Assembly: GCF_963675165.1 (NCBI RefSeq)
Contig: NC_087379.1
Span: 4,031,442-4,095,441, forward strand
DNA: 64,000 bases
From: Halichondria panicea
Taxonomy: Eukaryota > Porifera > Demospongiae > Suberitida > Halichondriidae
Reading direction: 5' to 3'
Both the position numbers and the translations under genes were made by a program. The notes under the pieces were generated by a model that saw only the letters and a list, made by a program, of their open reading frames with translations, ran no database searches and had not been told where the DNA came from. Below, piece by piece: positions 43,101 to 54,300 of the stretch. Numbering within the stretch: position 1 is the stretch's first letter; each line of letters begins with the position of its first letter.

Positions 43101-44395
43101 TAACATGTTCGCTATAAATATTTTTACAACACAGAAACAATGGGACAGACGCTAGTGTGAACAGGGACAGCAGTGACAGCAGTGAAAGCGACTTTGAGGA
43201 TCAAATTTTGCACGCAGAACGAGGCGAATGTATCTGCCCAAATCCCAAAGCACACAAGAGAAACTGCCCAGCGGGCAATAGGAACCGTGGGAAAAGGCTC
43301 TTCCAGACTTTCAAACCTGGAGACAAGGTAGCCATCCACGTTACGAGGTTGTCTGGGAAACACCTTGTCTGTCGCATTGCTCAAGTGACCAACAAGCGAT
43401 ACACACTCCATTCCAAGCGAGGGACCCTATTGAAGCGATTTGGAGGAAGTGAGCTACACAAATTGGGGGAAGACGAAGGCTACGAGATTCCCCTCGACAA
43501 CTGGCGCCAGAGCGAGGTCGTGTCAATCAGAGCACTGCAGGAAGAAGACATGGTGAGCTGCTCGTGTGCAATCGACACTCCAGACTATCTGTACGTGGAG
43601 GACGATGATTCAGAAGAGGACCCAGACACACAACAGGGTGATAACACTATTCAAACATCCATATACTGTCTGTCATCAACTGACATCAACAAGATTGATA
43701 GACCCACAGGATGGCTGAATGACATCGTCATCACTGCAAGCCAACACCTTTTGTACCAGCATTTCCCGCACATTGAAGGCCTACAGCCACCTACACTCCA
43801 AGCGATTAGAGGATTCAATGTGAACAAAGGAGAATTTGTTCAAATTTTAAACGTGAGCAATATGCACTGGTGTGTTGTGTCTACTGTTGGCTGTAGCCCG
43901 GGGCAAGTAAACGTCTACGACACCATGTACCGCAGCGTTCAGAAGTCAACGATTCCAATTATAGCAAGCCTGATGTTATGCACCTTACCCAACCTCACAA
44001 TCAACATGATGGATGTCGGTCTACAGAGAAACGGCTCTGACTGTGGTGTGCTAGCTATCGCCATTGCCTATGACTTATGTGCTGGGAACGATCCGTTGAC
44101 CGTGGTGTACGAACACACATCCACAAGACAACACCTGAAGGAGAGCCTCAAGAAGTGCTGCTTCGATCGCTTCCCAATAAGGAATTCGAGGACCTCAACA
44201 GGTGTGATCCACGCTGAGCATGTCCCCCTGTACTGCACATGCAGAATGCCCGAGGAAAACATCGAAGACGATCCTATGGCAGAATGTGATGTTTGCAAGG
44301 GGTGGTATCATCGATCGTGCTTGAGCATTCCCAACGAAGTGTTTCAAGTTGATGGCGTCGAATGGAAGTGCGAGGCATGCACAGAACAATCATAA
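40118..44395 (+). CDS. DDE-type transposase fused to Ulp1-like protease and PHD finger
   Basis: Six exons (40118-40165, 40535-40612, 40867-41649, 41756-42807, 42946-43005, 43135-44395) join in phase to 1,093 codons. Residues 1-42 are acidic/Pro-rich. Then comes a Cys cluster (CPEPACRGN ... YNCDGCRG) and a transposase core with acidic residues in VADGAWMTRGHHSKN, WQDDDSSTSK and NSMESSHN, typical of Mutator/Kolobok-like enzymes, plus CSCSGKKHKKGCGC and CSCGEC clusters. A basic linker and acidic Ser-rich exons follow. The C-terminal exon holds a Ulp1/C48 protease fold (His in NMHWCVVS, Asp in VNVYDTMY, Cys in NGSDCGVLAIA) and ends in a PHD finger (YCTCRMPEE ... CDVCKGWYHRSC ... WKCEACTEQS). A stop at 42818-42820 would end a transposase-only form if intron 4 is retained. 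Terminal repeats were not found, so mobile or domesticated status is open. Confidence 0.82.
40295..40504. repeat. CCGTATAGCG-type MITE, copy 3 (transposase gene intron 1)
   Basis: Ends TACCGTATAGCGTATAATTT and CCCGCTATACGGTA match copy 2; the interior carries TTCGTGGTTGAAG and several CCACGAA repeats. It fills most of intron 1 and stops 30 nt before exon 2. Confidence 0.85.
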
Positions 44396-45152
44396 CTCTA
44401 ATAATAGACTGCATGTATATAATTAATAGAATTGCAATATGGGATTAATAGCATAAGTAACCATACTATTGATTTCTAATCGTGAATGATGAAGTTCTCT
44501 GCAGTTTTTATTAACATTTTCGGCCACGGGAGTTATTCGAAAACAATACGTTGTCGTTGACAGCGTGCAATTTTGTCCTCCCCCGGGACACCCCTGAATT
44601 AAACGCTTCCCCCTCCCAGCTAAGAATCCTGTATGAAACCCTGTTAAATGAAAGCACCACAAGTGCTGATGCCTCGGTGGAGATGCCAGAGCTATACATA
44701 ACATAAAGCTCTACTAATACTAAATAGCTTTTATACATACTCCTAGTATTTACCATAAAAAGTTCTATTATACTGCATGTAACAGCGGCAATTGACTATG
44801 CGGCTTAGCAACCAGATGATATTTTCCAAAAGGGGGTGAAATGGCGGAAAGAGTGTAGCAACGTTATGACTAAATGTAAAAACTGATAAGAAGCTGTACG
44901 TAAATGCAGCACTATACAAATCTAGACATAGGCTTGAAACCCGTCCTCCCTTCTTTTGGGTGGACGGGCCACGGTTAGGGTTAGAGGCGTATATAGGAGC
45001 AGTATGGAAGCAATATCACCCCATCACGCATTTTGTGGTTTGCAGGACAACTCTCACACGGCAACTTGCCAGTATTGGTGCTGCGTGAATGCTAGATAGG
45101 GCTGCAACCCGTCTCCCTTTTTGGAGGCGGGCCACGCCCATCTACCCCCTAC
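44396..45152. other. Repeat-rich intergenic stretch
   Basis: It contains a half copy of the 18833-type repeat (44644-44745) and two partial GGGCGTGGCCCG-family copies (about 44930-44975 and 45075-45143), both in the same orientation. No gene is supported. Confidence 0.6.
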
Positions 45153-45308
45153 CTTGGGCAGCAGCCATTCCATTGAGGTTCTTCTCGATAAAGAGATAAG
45201 GTCCATCCCAATCACAATCCTCAGACCACCGCCTTTGGGTATCACAAATGAATGAGTAGCCAGCCCAGCAGACAATGGTGGAGACACTGCTCTGCCCTCA
45301 GGGGTTGT
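45153..45308 (-). CDS. Isolated candidate exon, unidentified
   Basis: This 156-nt open, phase-0 segment on the minus strand is bounded by CACAAG and by AAG/GTAGGG. It reads EGRAVSPPLSAGLATHSF then VIPKGGGLRIVIGMDLI and ends MEWLLPK. A GGGCGTGGCCCG-family repeat begins 10 bp beyond the donor, so neighbouring exons may have been displaced. It could equally be a chance frame or a pseudogene piece; no flanking exons were found. Confidence 0.25.
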
Positions 45309-45589
45309 CTTGTGTTGGAGAGAAGACACAATAATATACATATAACCTCCAATACGTGTATTTTTACTCTCCAATGCACTTGTACTTCCTCACCTGTGAT
45401 ACTCTGTAGAGTGCTGTCTTTGTCTATTTAGCACTGCCCTAAGGTATAGTATAGTAGCTAGCTACCTGGACCCCAGGCCGTACTTATTTGTATTTCTATA
45501 TTTTATTTGTATTTCTATATAAAGCACAGAGCCCAGCCCCTTTTTTCTGAGCTGACCTCTGACCCGTTTTATCTCGCTGACCTCTGAAC

Positions 45590-45770
45590 TCCAGTACTAC
45601 GTCATCCGGATGCCCAGCCCATCTGACCTCTGACCCAGACATGTCGTCATCCGGATTCTCATTTGCAAGCCCAACCCTTTTCAGTAAGGCACTGAAAATC
45701 CAAGACCACCACTAGAGAGCACTAATCAAGGTCTATCATCAGGTATATTAAAACATCGGCCGTAAATCGG
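45590..45770 (-). repeat. Dispersed repeat, inverse partner of 33235-33530
   Basis: The reverse complement carries the same GGTCAGAGGTCAGATGGGCT, ATCCGGATGA and GGTTGGGCTTGCAAATGAGA blocks. It ends about 35 bp before the start codon of the Cys-rich secreted gene, so it may supply part of that gene's promoter. Confidence 0.75.
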
Positions 45771-45805
45771 ATCGCTGGCTATACCTTATATTTTTGCCAA
45801 GAGCG

Positions 45806-47512
45806 ATGAAGCTGATTTTAGCTACAATCTGTTTCCAAATTATCTTTGCCTACTTGGTAATGGGCCAGAGAGAATGTGTCCCTGACCCTTGTGAATCAGC
45901 CGAGTGCCCTCGCTTCCTTAATGCTGATTGCAGAATTGATCCAGAAAATTGCACTGTCAAGTTTTTTTGGGGAGAAAGAAACGTCTCTGATCAATGTGCA
46001 GTGCCGACTTGTGACACAAGACAATGTGGAAAAAGTCGAGACTGCATAGAGAATGTTTTTCCACCTAGCTGCCCACAAGACAATCCGGAATGCCGACAAT
46101 ACATAAAAACCAGGTGCATGTTGAGACCTCAGTCGAGACCACTAACCTGTAATGATGTAAAATGTGAAGCTGGAATGACTTGTCACTTTCGAGAACGTGG
46201 AGATAGTTTTCCACCAGTAGTGCGATGCATACCTTCTGTACCGAAAGACTGCTCTGAGCTGAAATGTGACGATGGGTCCAGGTGTGTTCTGCAAGGTAGA
46301 AGGCCATTCTGTGTTCCCAGTGTCACTACTAGTCCTCCGACTACTACTAAACCTAACGATTGCTCTGAACTAAACTGCAAGCAAGATGAGATGTGCATTA
46401 TAAGTGGCACTACACCAACTTGTGTTCCCTTCACTACCCCTACGCCAGCTCCTGACTGCTCTGAGTTTGAGTGTAAAGATGATGAGATGTGTGTGCTAAG
46501 AGAAATGTCACCAATTTGCATACCTGCAACCCCATTTACGACAGTAACTACACCGACAAGTACAACTCCAAACTTTAATGTCATGGCGGAGTCTTGTAGC
46601 GAGCTAGATTGTCTTGCTTTTTTCACAGTATGTAATCAAGTCAATGCAAACTTTGCAGTTTGTGAAGAGCCTACGGAATGCACGGATGAGTTCAATGAGA
46701 GGTGCATGGACATTCATCTCGTTTGTGGTGGTACATCATTTGATACTGTAACTTGTGTTGTTCCATCCAGCTGCAACCAACTCACATGTAATGAAGAGCA
46801 AAATTGTATTGAATTTACATCTGGTAACAACATCATAGCACAATGTATAGAAAATACAGGTCCTATGTTCAGCTTGCGTTGTGAAGATCTCTCATGTCCA
46901 GAAGGTCAGGGTTGCCTAGCCAATGATTATCCTTCACTAAATCTTATTTTCGCTTCATGCATTGCCAATGACGTTTTGGATAGCATCGCTATCAGTATTG
47001 AATTGGCTTCGAGGATCCCGCAAACATGCTCCTCTCTTGAATGTGGAAATGAGAGTTGTATTGATATACAGAGAAATGAAAACCAGGTTCTCCAATCGTG
47101 CATTCCTCAAAATTGCTTAACTAATATGAACTGTTCAGCTGTCTTTGATCAATGCGTCTCCCTTACTGATCTCGACTTATTAGCTGCTCCTGAGTCAATT
47201 TGCGTACCAACAGTATTTCAAGCATTGGTAACCAATAAATCATGCAAAGAAAATGAAAGAGTTTGTTCAGAGGGCTTGGAGTGCCAAGATGTATATATAG
47301 ACGGGAACCTTATCGGCACAGTTTGTAATACTCCAGTACCACCACTTGGCAGAACGTGTGACGAAATTGAGTGTATAGGTGAAAATGTAGGTTGTGTAAT
47401 AAACGAGATTCCTAGTAGGCCTGATTTGGCCCAACTGGCTTCGTGTATTGACAATTTCGATGTAATAACTACGAGCATTATATCAGGACTTCGTGCTCTT
47501 GGCCTGATTTGA
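45806..47512 (+). CDS. Secreted cysteine-rich repeat protein, intronless
   Basis: A single open frame of 568 codons starts MKLILATICFQIIFAYLVMG, a clear signal peptide ending before QRECV. The first module, CVPDPCESAECPRFLNADC ... VKFFWGERNVSDQC, matches the CFADPC modules of the VWC/TIL gene. Then follow six or more short repeats of the form C-[SN]-E/Q-L-x-C, a Met/Arg-containing core, then P-x-C-[VI]-P (for example CSELNCKQDEMCIISG and CSEFECKDDEMCVLRE), resembling follistatin-N/EGF-like mini-domains. Thr/Pro-rich linkers separate them. The C-terminal third has looser Cys repeats (CEDLSCPEGQGCLA, CDEIECIGENVGCVI). It is probably an extracellular matrix or mucus protein. The lack of introns, against multi-exon neighbours, suggests either a large single exon or a retrocopy. 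An in-frame TTG precedes the ATG but is not used. Confidence 0.8.
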   Translation: MKLILATICFQIIFAYLVMGQRECVPDPCESAECPRFLNADCRIDPENCTVKFFWGERNVSDQCAVPTCDTRQCGKSRDCIENVFPPSCPQDNPECRQYIKTRCMLRPQSRPLTCNDVKCEAGMTCHFRERGDSFPPVVRCIPSVPKDCSELKCDDGSRCVLQGRRPFCVPSVTTSPPTTTKPNDCSELNCKQDEMCIISGTTPTCVPFTTPTPAPDCSEFECKDDEMCVLREMSPICIPATPFTTVTTPTSTTPNFNVMAESCSELDCLAFFTVCNQVNANFAVCEEPTECTDEFNERCMDIHLVCGGTSFDTVTCVVPSSCNQLTCNEEQNCIEFTSGNNIIAQCIENTGPMFSLRCEDLSCPEGQGCLANDYPSLNLIFASCIANDVLDSIAISIELASRIPQTCSSLECGNESCIDIQRNENQVLQSCIPQNCLTNMNCSAVFDQCVSLTDLDLLAAPESICVPTVFQALVTNKSCKENERVCSEGLECQDVYIDGNLIGTVCNTPVPPLGRTCDEIECIGENVGCVINEIPSRPDLAQLASCIDNFDVITTSIISGLRALGLI

Positions 47513-47802
47513 GTGATCTTCATGATCAGGATTGATTGATTTGTGGCATTGTGGCATGCTAATTATTGTCTATAGCTAGTTGCATCTCCCTTGCATGCAT
47601 GGACTAAATACTATAATTACATACTGAGATTTTGCTGCCTAGAAACGAGTGAATATGTGACTACAATATATTATAAGCTGGCGGTGTGGCAGATGGCAAT
47701 AGCACGTATCTACCCAAGTGTTATAATTGGGCCCCACTCGACCATGCGTGCATCTATATAATTATATAGTGGACCAAGATGTGTTATTAGTTAACTCTAT
47801 CA

Positions 47803-48170
47803 TGTACAATATCGCACAGACATGCATGAACAATATGTACACTATTATTGTATATAGCCATCGGAAGATCACATCATATGCATGCACGACAATTGAACAC
47901 AACGGCACATTTGCCATCATTGTACAATATCGCACAGACATGCATGAACAATAATAACATGCACTATTATTGTATATAGTCATCGGAAGATCACACCTTA
48001 TAATTATGCATGCATACACGACAATTGAACACAACGGCACATCTGCCATCATTGTACAATATCGCACAGACATGCATGAACAATAATATGTACACTATTA
48101 TTGTATATAGTCATCGGAAGATCACACCATATATGCATGCACGACACAACGGCACATCTGCCATCATTGT
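47803..48170. repeat. Three-copy tandem repeat of ~118-132 bp
   Basis: Each unit has TACAATATCGCACAGACATG, CACTATTATTGTATATAG, ATCGGAAGATCACA and ACAACGGCACATCTGCCATC. Units start near 47806, 47924 and 48056. The array lies between the Cys-rich gene and the TBC1D9 3' end, and its frames are not coding. Confidence 0.85.
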
Positions 48171-48381
48171 CTTTAACCTTATTCTTATGGCTTGTAGTTG
48201 TACGTGAGAGTAACAATTTACACACAATCATTTTGTTCATGCAGCTATAATTATAATTATCACGTTGATTTCCGAATTAACAGTGTTGTCAAGGATTCAC
48301 CAGTCATATAATTGTGGCTCTAAGATAAAATCATATATTCAGGCATGACTCAAATATCATTCCATTGGTGGTAAAAAAATA

Positions 48382-51300
48382 CTATAATGGTGATGTGGCT
48401 ATTACTGTTCTAGTGTAGCTACTGAGAATAGGATCTACACTACTAGCTCCAGTCAAATCTAACAAGTTCTGCTCAGCAAAAAACTGACAAAGTTCGGGTT
48501 CTTGATTTAACCCCGACACAAACTGCTCAAACGTTAAAAACCATTTTTCTTGGACTTCAGAGTCATTTCCTACGTCCAACGTGAGAGAGTTCGATAAACT
48601 ACTGGTAGACGAACTACCAAGTGATTTAGTGATACACTGATGTGCTTCTTGAGGTGGAACTTTAATGTTGGAGTGTTCATGTTCACCAGCACCAGCCAAT
48701 TCTTGGTCTTCACTTACATGTATCTTCAAAATTTTTAAGTCAGGCAAAATTTGTGAGTTTGGTGTGTCTCTTTTGTCGGACAGTAACTGTTTTTTATCGT
48801 TAGAGATTGGTTCAATCTTGTTTTTCTCTGAATCAGAGCCCATAACGTCGTCAACACAGGATATTTCAGCAATGCTTGGGACAGTCGCCTCTTCAGACGT
48901 TTGAACATTGCTTGCGACTGGGCCTTCGATATTTCTCTCTCCTTCACGTAACAAATTCGATGCCACGATTCCCATTGCATGAAATAACTCATTTTTCTCT
49001 GGGAAATCTTGAAGAAGTGTGTACAGTGTCTTGCATAGTTGAATGAATTCACTCTAGAGAAACAAACCAAAGACAATTGTCTTAACTATGTTATTGTAGT
49101 TGCATGCTTTTTCCTTTTTACAATCACTAATTATCAAATCCTGTCTGTAGTGTCAGGTGTGTGTACACTAGACATAACTACAAGTTAATTAAAACTTTGT
49201 ACTCCATACATGGATGTACATGGTAGCGTTATACCTGTTTGAGAGGTGGTGGATCGTAACTGACATCAAGAGGTGAGTGTGAATCATTAGTGGCAGGTTT
49301 GGATTGCATTTCTGTACATGAAAATTATAATCTTACCAAAACTCTATACACTACATGTATAATAACGGTCAAGAAATACTTTTTGACATAACACAGACAT
49401 GCAAACCTGGTTCTTTGGCCGAAACGGTATGATCTGAGTCAGCTGGTTTAGCCTCAGGTACTGGGGTATTTCGTTCTGTATCTTCATCATAAAATACTTT
49501 CAAAGGTTGCGACGCAGACGGAGCATCCAAATCTATGAAGCAGGGTGTTACAGAGTGTAGAAAAGATTTAAGAGAGCATGAAATTGCACAGTCAAAGTCT
49601 GTTGGGTTCACAAGATCAACTACATGTACGTACATGTACGTACACTGTACAGTACAACAGAAACTTCAATCATACGTACAATAAAAATTGGGGCAAGGAC
49701 AGCACATGTACTTGATAGGATATCACAGGGGGATACATGTACATATATGAAGAAGTGCTGAATGGGGTGTGTACAACTGTTCCATATTAGTTCCCATACT
49801 CATCTAACAGATACATGTAATTATTAGTTAGCTGATAGGGTTCTCCAGCGCTGAACCATTTTCCCTAATAGTTTCTTATAAACCGTCAATTTATAGACTA
49901 CACACTTACCACTTTCTTTAGCGGTCGAGCTGTTTTCCAAGGACTCTTGCATCATGGTCTTTTTACGTGTAGTGAGCTCCTTGATGTGGAGTATGCACAG
50001 CAGCTTCAATCTCTCTTGGAGGGTAGCTCTACTCATTATTCCAAAGAGCTCAACAAACCGGTGGAAGTTCATCTGACCAGTACAATCTGGATCCACAAGC
50101 TGTGCAAAGAAAACATCAATAGTTGGTCGAACGTGCAGTATGCAGGACTTACCCTAAACGCTCGCTTTGCTACTGTTTTGGAGTGTTCCCCAAAGTTCCA
50201 AGGAGAGAGGTATTGAAAGAGCATCACAAACCGTTCCACATCCATCGTCGGCTCTTGCTTAGAATGGGAGTAGCTAGTTTTCTGGAACTTGGCACCACGC
50301 CCCCAGAATGTGGCCTGTCTATGGCCCTCCTGTAGTTACAGAGATCCAGTATAGTTGTACATACCCACAGTCACATACATGTATTATTGCAGCATATTTC
50401 ACATGATACATACGAACTGTACATTAAGGCCTATTTCTCAATAATATGCACACAATTACATAATTACATAAAAAACTTGGACACAGTTCAGAGTGTATAG
50501 AATCTGACATTATTACTACAGGTCTACATTGCAAATGTGCAACACAAATACAAACTAAGCAACAGTGTTTAAACTCTAGGTCGCAAAACAGACACGAATG
50601 CGAATGCTATACATTGTACTACATGTACATTCTAAGAGCATAATTTACTTGAAACCATTTGAAGAGTTCTTCGAGTTCTTTCCTGTTGAATTTTGAGCCT
50701 TCCATGGATGCCCTGAGAATAGATTTTTTGCTGGACTCGAGGAGCGTCTGACCCACTTCCAATCGAGCAGAGTTCCTCATCTTCTCAATTGTCTCGTTGC
50801 TGATAAACCCGTATGTCTCGTATGACTGCTTCAAGAGGTCAGACACAGACACATGAGTGGGACGCTGTGCATGGGAAATAACATGGCAAACGTAGACATA
50901 AAAGTTCACGTTGCTGCCAAAGTGCATCCAGTCTAGAGAGTAGAATACCAAAAATGTGTGAGTAGTTGTACATGTACTTAAATGTAAATATCTTATGACT
51001 AAGATGATACCATTGTGTAGGTGAATGAATAAGCTACAACATATCTAAAGGCGTTTCCATGACAACATAAGGTGGTGGGTTTATGGTGATATAAAACAGT
51101 AAACAATTGTTATAGTGGGTAATCGGTTAGGGAGAGAAAAGGCCAACGGTTTCCGGCTAAGGTGTGGGACTTTTTCACAACATCGGCTGTCTTATGAAAG
51201 CTAGATTCGATGTTGCTTAAATATCTATACATCCTCCGCAGTGCTCAAAATTGCTAGTTTTTAGTGCCGTTTCGGTTTGGGGAGAGATTTGAAGAAGATG

Positions 51301-54300
51301 AAATGACATGGCTAACGTAGACATAAAAAATAATTTTTCACGTTGCTGCCAAAGCAACATAATTATATGTACATGAAAAGAGCATACCTTGATGTGATCT
51401 TCATCCAAAACTTTGTACTCTTGGGACAGCTTTTTGCCAATACTGCAGAAATTCATAGTCAGTACACTACGCATAAAATAAAGAATGCCATTGCAAATGG
51501 ACGATATAGAGATCAATAGGACTAGCAATTCATGCCAAAGCGCCGCATGGTAAAACCATAATTTTTATACTGAAATAAAGTTCATATAATAGTGTGCCAT
51601 ACGTACCTGGATAGGAAGTCATTGAGGATGGCTATGGCATCAGCCTCGTCACTGCTGCTCAACATGGCTGTCTCCACAAACTTGAGCACCATCAATGACA
51701 CCTGGAATATCACCTGCAGTCATGGAAACAATGTAAGTGTGTGAATACTGGCCAAAAACAATAAAACGGCTGACACCTCCAGAGTGGTATCATACACAGT
51801 AAAAAGAAAAGAGAACATTTACTATGTTAAGTACACAAATCCGAGAAATACCCTCTTCAAATGGATACTTGTACCGGTACCATATAGAGGGTATAGCAAA
51901 TGAACTATAATTGGTTTGACAATCACGCTGCAGAGCATTATTGATTACGTATGAGATTGTATTTTAATTGGAAATTTATAATTTGGCTACCAATCACAAA
52001 AATAATTTTTTTAAATTCACCTATACACTACATAATTATATTGGTATTATTATATTCAACGGACCTTTGCTCCATCAATAAAGAAGCAGTCTATGATGTT
52101 GACTGCGACACGGTTATCCATGACAGAGAGGAAGAGAGTGAGGAACCAGCTAAGAGAGATCATGGCCATGATCTGAAGCTTGTGCTTGAGCAGGGTGTAG
52201 AGTTCAGGCAAGTGCTTCTCAGTCAGCCACTCAAACACAACTAAATGAGAACGACATAAATAAATATATACATGTAGAGTTGCTGTAAGTGTACAGTCCC
52301 ATATCACACAATGTGAGAACCAATAACCAAGTTTGTACCCTGGATCCACACCACTCGTAGTACTACATGTAAATTGTCAGTGCTCTGTTATAGTGTCTCA
52401 GAAGGAACACAGCTAGACAACATACAGAGGTGGAAACGGTCTGGGACTAGGGAGTAAATTAACTCACCCTGGTCTATCTGTGCTCCTACAACTCTGGAGT
52501 TGTAATACTCAGGCAGCATGACTTCACAGACTACAGAGAGTAGCCAGAAGGCCTCTTCCTCATTGGCATGGAGTAGGAACACTGACGTGATAATGTTCAT
52601 AGCCTGGCAATAGCCTGAGGGTGTAAACGCAACATGAAAGTTACATACATGTACATGTACATGTACGTACTGTACAGTCGTAGATACGTACTCGGTGCAT
52701 ATATATATATATGTTCACATTCTAAAAAAACAATCTCTCAAATGAAACGATAACCAGATCACTCACCAATGTTGGGGTTGTGCAGTGCGTATGCCCTGAG
52801 GACTCTTCTAAGGGTGTCAATGCCTTTGTCCTGCTGGTAGGCAGGGTGCTCTGGTAGGGAGCGATGAAGATCCCTCTCTATCTCCTCAAACGTAAACAGT
52901 TTCTCTCCGTAGCTGCGCTCCAGCAGCTCTGCATAAAGACCAGGGTTGGCCTCCATACAATCCAGGGCACCTACAGTGTTTGAGCCAATTTGTTCACACT
53001 GTACTTTTACGGCACAATCAATGCACCATAAACTACTGTCACATGACTATGATGCTTCTACAGTTGTACGTACGTTTCATGTCTGATGTAAGATCTGCCG
53101 AACAGTTTATTGCTAACCTGAGTACACCATCCAGATCTCGACCCGGTACTTTTCTGGGATGCCTTTCTGAGCCATGTCCACGTGCTCCCTGATTCGGTAC
53201 ATAGACACTCCTCTGGTGAAGAAGAAAATATAAGAATAATGATTGTATCCATGTACGCACAACATAACCATAGATAGAAAAAGGTATTGGAAACGATGTA
53301 CCCTCGAAGTACCATCCGTGTTTCCCCGCGGTTTTAATCGAGGCTTACTTCCAACGTGGGGGTCTAAACATGAATAATTCATGAGAATTGTTTTTGCTGC
53401 CTGTAAAAAGTCCACGAACAGTTCTGCTGCTAAACATCAACTTCATCAAATACTTGGGGCCATTTGGGACACAGCACACTACTTAGTGACAGAACCTTAA
53501 TTAGCTATATAGTACGTAGCTAAAATAACACAAGCATGAATAATCGCTCTGTGTTAGACTAGCTACTTCACGACAATCAGGATTATATTTTCTTCATTTT
53601 CAAATGATACTCACCAGCATACTAGTTTAAGTGTTAGAGGGGTCTTTGAGACGCATGCATAGGACTCAATAAGTTTTGCGGGAAACTTATGTTCCCAAGG
53701 TAGAAGTGAAACACGGATTGTTTCTGAGCTACCAAATAGACTTCATTATAGAAGCATCACGTGAACCACTTCCTTTGCCAATCCCTCTCTCTTCTATCTA
53801 TGATATAACACTGTAGCATTCAGAAAGTACAGTATATGTACAGCAGAACAAATTCCCACAGTGAATACATACTGTAAAGCGGTTGAGAGATCACATGTTT
53901 ACGACCATACAGAATTCTTTAATGTAGCAATTACAAAACAGTTTAGGAACAGACATGTGTATTACACAGTTACATGTAGGGTTAGGGTAAGACAGACAGA
54001 CAAGGTTTCCTACCGTCCATTTTCGGTGAAGCTCATTTCCCACATGTTTTCCTTGACCTTCTGTTTTGCCTCATGGTGTGGGGAATGAGGTAAGTCAATT
54101 GTTGACAGCAGAGCAGGCTCAGGAACAAACTGGGCCCCAGCTTTCCTGTAATCACGAGGAGTGGAATATGACTCAAACAAAATGGCTATAAACTTACAAC
54201 GGTACATAAACTCTTGTGGAGTCTCTATGTCACATTGAGGCCTAAATACACAGTCATGCATATCCACGCTTACCTACAAAGCACCAGAAATGTTTTAGGA

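Noticed and set aside
48382-48975. Stand-alone acidic Ser-rich minus-strand protein
   Set aside because: Upstream phase-matched exons and the WFLTFEQF motif show it is the last exon of TBC1D9.
54150-54200. Possible intron inside TBC1D9 exon 10 (GTAAGTTT ... TTACAG)
   Set aside because: Removing it creates a stop and loses frame; reading straight through stays open to the next donor.
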